The notes under the pieces were generated by a model, which saw nothing but the letters and a program-made list of their open reading frames with translations, was not told the origin of the DNA and searched no databases. Made by a program: the position numbers and the translations under genes. A stretch of 7,164 nt of DNA from an uncultured Candidatus Saccharibacteria bacterium (lineage in GTDB: Bacteria; Patescibacteriota; Saccharimonadia; Saccharimonadales; Saccharimonadaceae): the NCBI GenBank assembly GCA_948511255.1, contig CAOQNC010000017.1, positions 1 to 7,164 on the forward strand. The letters are read 5' to 3'. This document shows, in pieces, positions 6,151 through 7,164 of the stretch; position 1 is the first letter of the stretch, and every line of letters starts with the position of its first letter.

Positions 6151-7164
6151 ATGAGTTTATTTAGTTTTGGTTTTGGCAAGAAAAAGGCGAGTAGCGCGGG
6201 GACGGATACGGCAGCGCTGGCGCAGCGGGCTTTGGATTTTATTACTGAGGGGGTGATTGTGATTGATGAGCGGGGGATGATTAAGTTTGCGAACCCGGCG
6301 GCGGCGACATTGACCGGATATGACGCGGCAGACACGATTGTCGGGCTGGATTATCAGCTGATTCTCCGACTTCAGACCGAGGAGGGCGCGCCGGTCGAGC
6401 CGACGCAATCGACATTATATACGGCGATTATGACGAATCAAAATTTCACGACGCGGGAATATTGGCTGGTTTCGGCGCAAACAGAACATCGAGTGGCGGT
6501 GGCGCTGTCGTGTATTCCGACCGGTAACGAGCGGGCGGATCGGATTGTGACTTTTCGCGATATTACGAAAGAGTTGGCTGAGGAAAACGAGCAAGCGGAG
6601 TTTATTTCGACAGCTTCGCACGAAATGCGGACGCCGGTGGCTTCGATTGAGGGCTACCTCGGGCTGGCTTTGAATCCGCAGACGGCGACAATCGATGCGC
6701 GAGCGAAGCAATACCTCGAGGCGGCACATTCAGCTTCGCAACATCTCGGGCATTTGTTTAAGGACTTATTGGACGTGACGAAGCTAGACGACAATCGTTT
6801 GAAGGCGCATCTGGTACCAGTGGATGCGGTTGAGGTCGTCCAGAGGATTGCGAGCGAGCGCGAGAAGGACATGCTCGCAAAGAAGTTGAAGTTTAGCTTC
6901 GGGACGCCAGAAGCTCCGGTGTCTTTGGATAAGAAACGGCTGGAGCCGAAGGTTTATATGGCGACGGATATGGACTTTTTGCATGAGATTATTGATAATT
7001 TGATTGAAAATGCAGTTAAATATACGCCGGAAGGGGGCGAGATTTGGGTGAATGCGCGGGGCGACGGTGATAAGGTTTTGATTAATGTGACGGACACCGG
7101 AATTGGGATTTCTAACGAGGATGCTGGGCATATTTTCCAGAAGTTTTATCGAGTAGATAATTCG
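6151..7164 (+). CDS. PAS-domain sensor histidine kinase, C-terminus cut by window edge
   Basis: The frame is open from the ATG at 6151 to the last base: 338 codons without a stop. The product begins MSLFSFGFGKKK and has no membrane helix, so the sensor is cytosolic or only peripherally membrane-bound. Residues about 22-140 look like a PAS domain (ALDFITEGVIVIDERGMIKFANPAA, ending RIVTFRDITKE). The dimerisation/phosphotransfer region follows, with the H-box SHEMRTP and phospho-acceptor H157. The ATPase domain begins at about 270 and shows an N-box DNLIENAVKYTPEGG (N283, N287), a G1 box DTGIGI with D315, and an F-box around 329-332 (IFQKFYRVDNS). The G2 box and the end of the ATPase domain should lie beyond 7164. 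It autophosphorylates on His and passes phosphate to a response regulator, which is not in the window. It is divergent from the envelope operon across 108 bp. The ligand is unknown. Confidence 0.95.
   Translation, partial: MSLFSFGFGKKKASSAGTDTAALAQRALDFITEGVIVIDERGMIKFANPAAATLTGYDAADTIVGLDYQLILRLQTEEGAPVEPTQSTLYTAIMTNQNFTTREYWLVSAQTEHRVAVALSCIPTGNERADRIVTFRDITKELAEENEQAEFISTASHEMRTPVASIEGYLGLALNPQTATIDARAKQYLEAAHSASQHLGHLFKDLLDVTKLDDNRLKAHLVPVDAVEVVQRIASEREKDMLAKKLKFSFGTPEAPVSLDKKRLEPKVYMATDMDFLHEIIDNLIENAVKYTPEGGEIWVNARGDGDKVLINVTDTGIGISNEDAGHIFQKFYRVDNS

Noticed and set aside
6415..7131. Minus-strand frames opposite the histidine kinase
   Set aside because: Arg/His-rich translations typical of an antisense shadow; the plus strand encodes intact H, N, G1 and F boxes.

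Overview
The window looks like chromosomal DNA of a Candidate Phyla Radiation bacterium, most probably a Saccharibacteria (TM7) relative. This rests on the 582-residue membrane protein, whose start, end and overall plan match a family I know mainly from CPR genomes, on its coupling to ruvX, and on the lack of Shine-Dalgarno sites at the promoter-proximal genes. TAA, TAG and TGA all serve as stops (TGA ends the 582-residue protein), so the code is standard and not the TGA-Gly code of Gracilibacteria/Absconditabacteria. Base composition is moderate by eye. The phylum is an inference; the gene identities are firmer.

Layout. Four genes lie on the minus strand and one on the plus strand, with almost no wasted space. 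From right to left on the minus strand: (1) a 582-residue single-pass membrane protein with a baseplate-J/gp47-like outer part (6042-4294); (2) overlapping it by four bases, a fused gene whose first ~133 codons are a complete RuvX/YqgF nuclease and whose remainder is a complete membrane-anchored MltG lytic transglycosylase (4297-2753); (3) a membrane-anchored cell-wall hydrolase with two LysM domains and a CHAP catalytic domain (2672-1581); (4) the ribosome-associated GTPase Obg with its C-terminal OCT domain (1500-76). Divergent from gene 1, a PAS-containing sensor histidine kinase starts at 6151 and runs off the right edge.

Regulation. Each transcription unit has a recognisable promoter. 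Two are near-consensus: TTGACT-17-TATAAT before obgE and TTGACA-17-TAAAAT before the CHAP gene. All four -10 boxes are preceded by TGN (extended -10). At three of the four genes the -10 ends only 6-8 bases before the ATG, which predicts leaderless or near-leaderless mRNAs. The exception, the CHAP gene, has a ~45-nt leader whose predicted first base is also the first base of a perfect inverted repeat.

How the genes fit together. Three of the five products act at or outside the membrane. MltG cuts nascent glycan strands, the CHAP enzyme probably cuts stem peptides or the amide bond, and the 582-residue protein is co-translated with RuvX-MltG. Obg links ribosome assembly and growth state to this neighbourhood only by position. 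The most unusual item is the RuvX-MltG fusion, which would tether a nucleic-acid nuclease to the inner face of the membrane through a peptidoglycan enzyme. No RNA gene, insertion sequence or convincing CRISPR array is visible. There is no gene-free stretch over 300 bases; the gaps (1-75, 1501-1580, 2673-2752, 6043-6150) hold promoters and inverted repeats.
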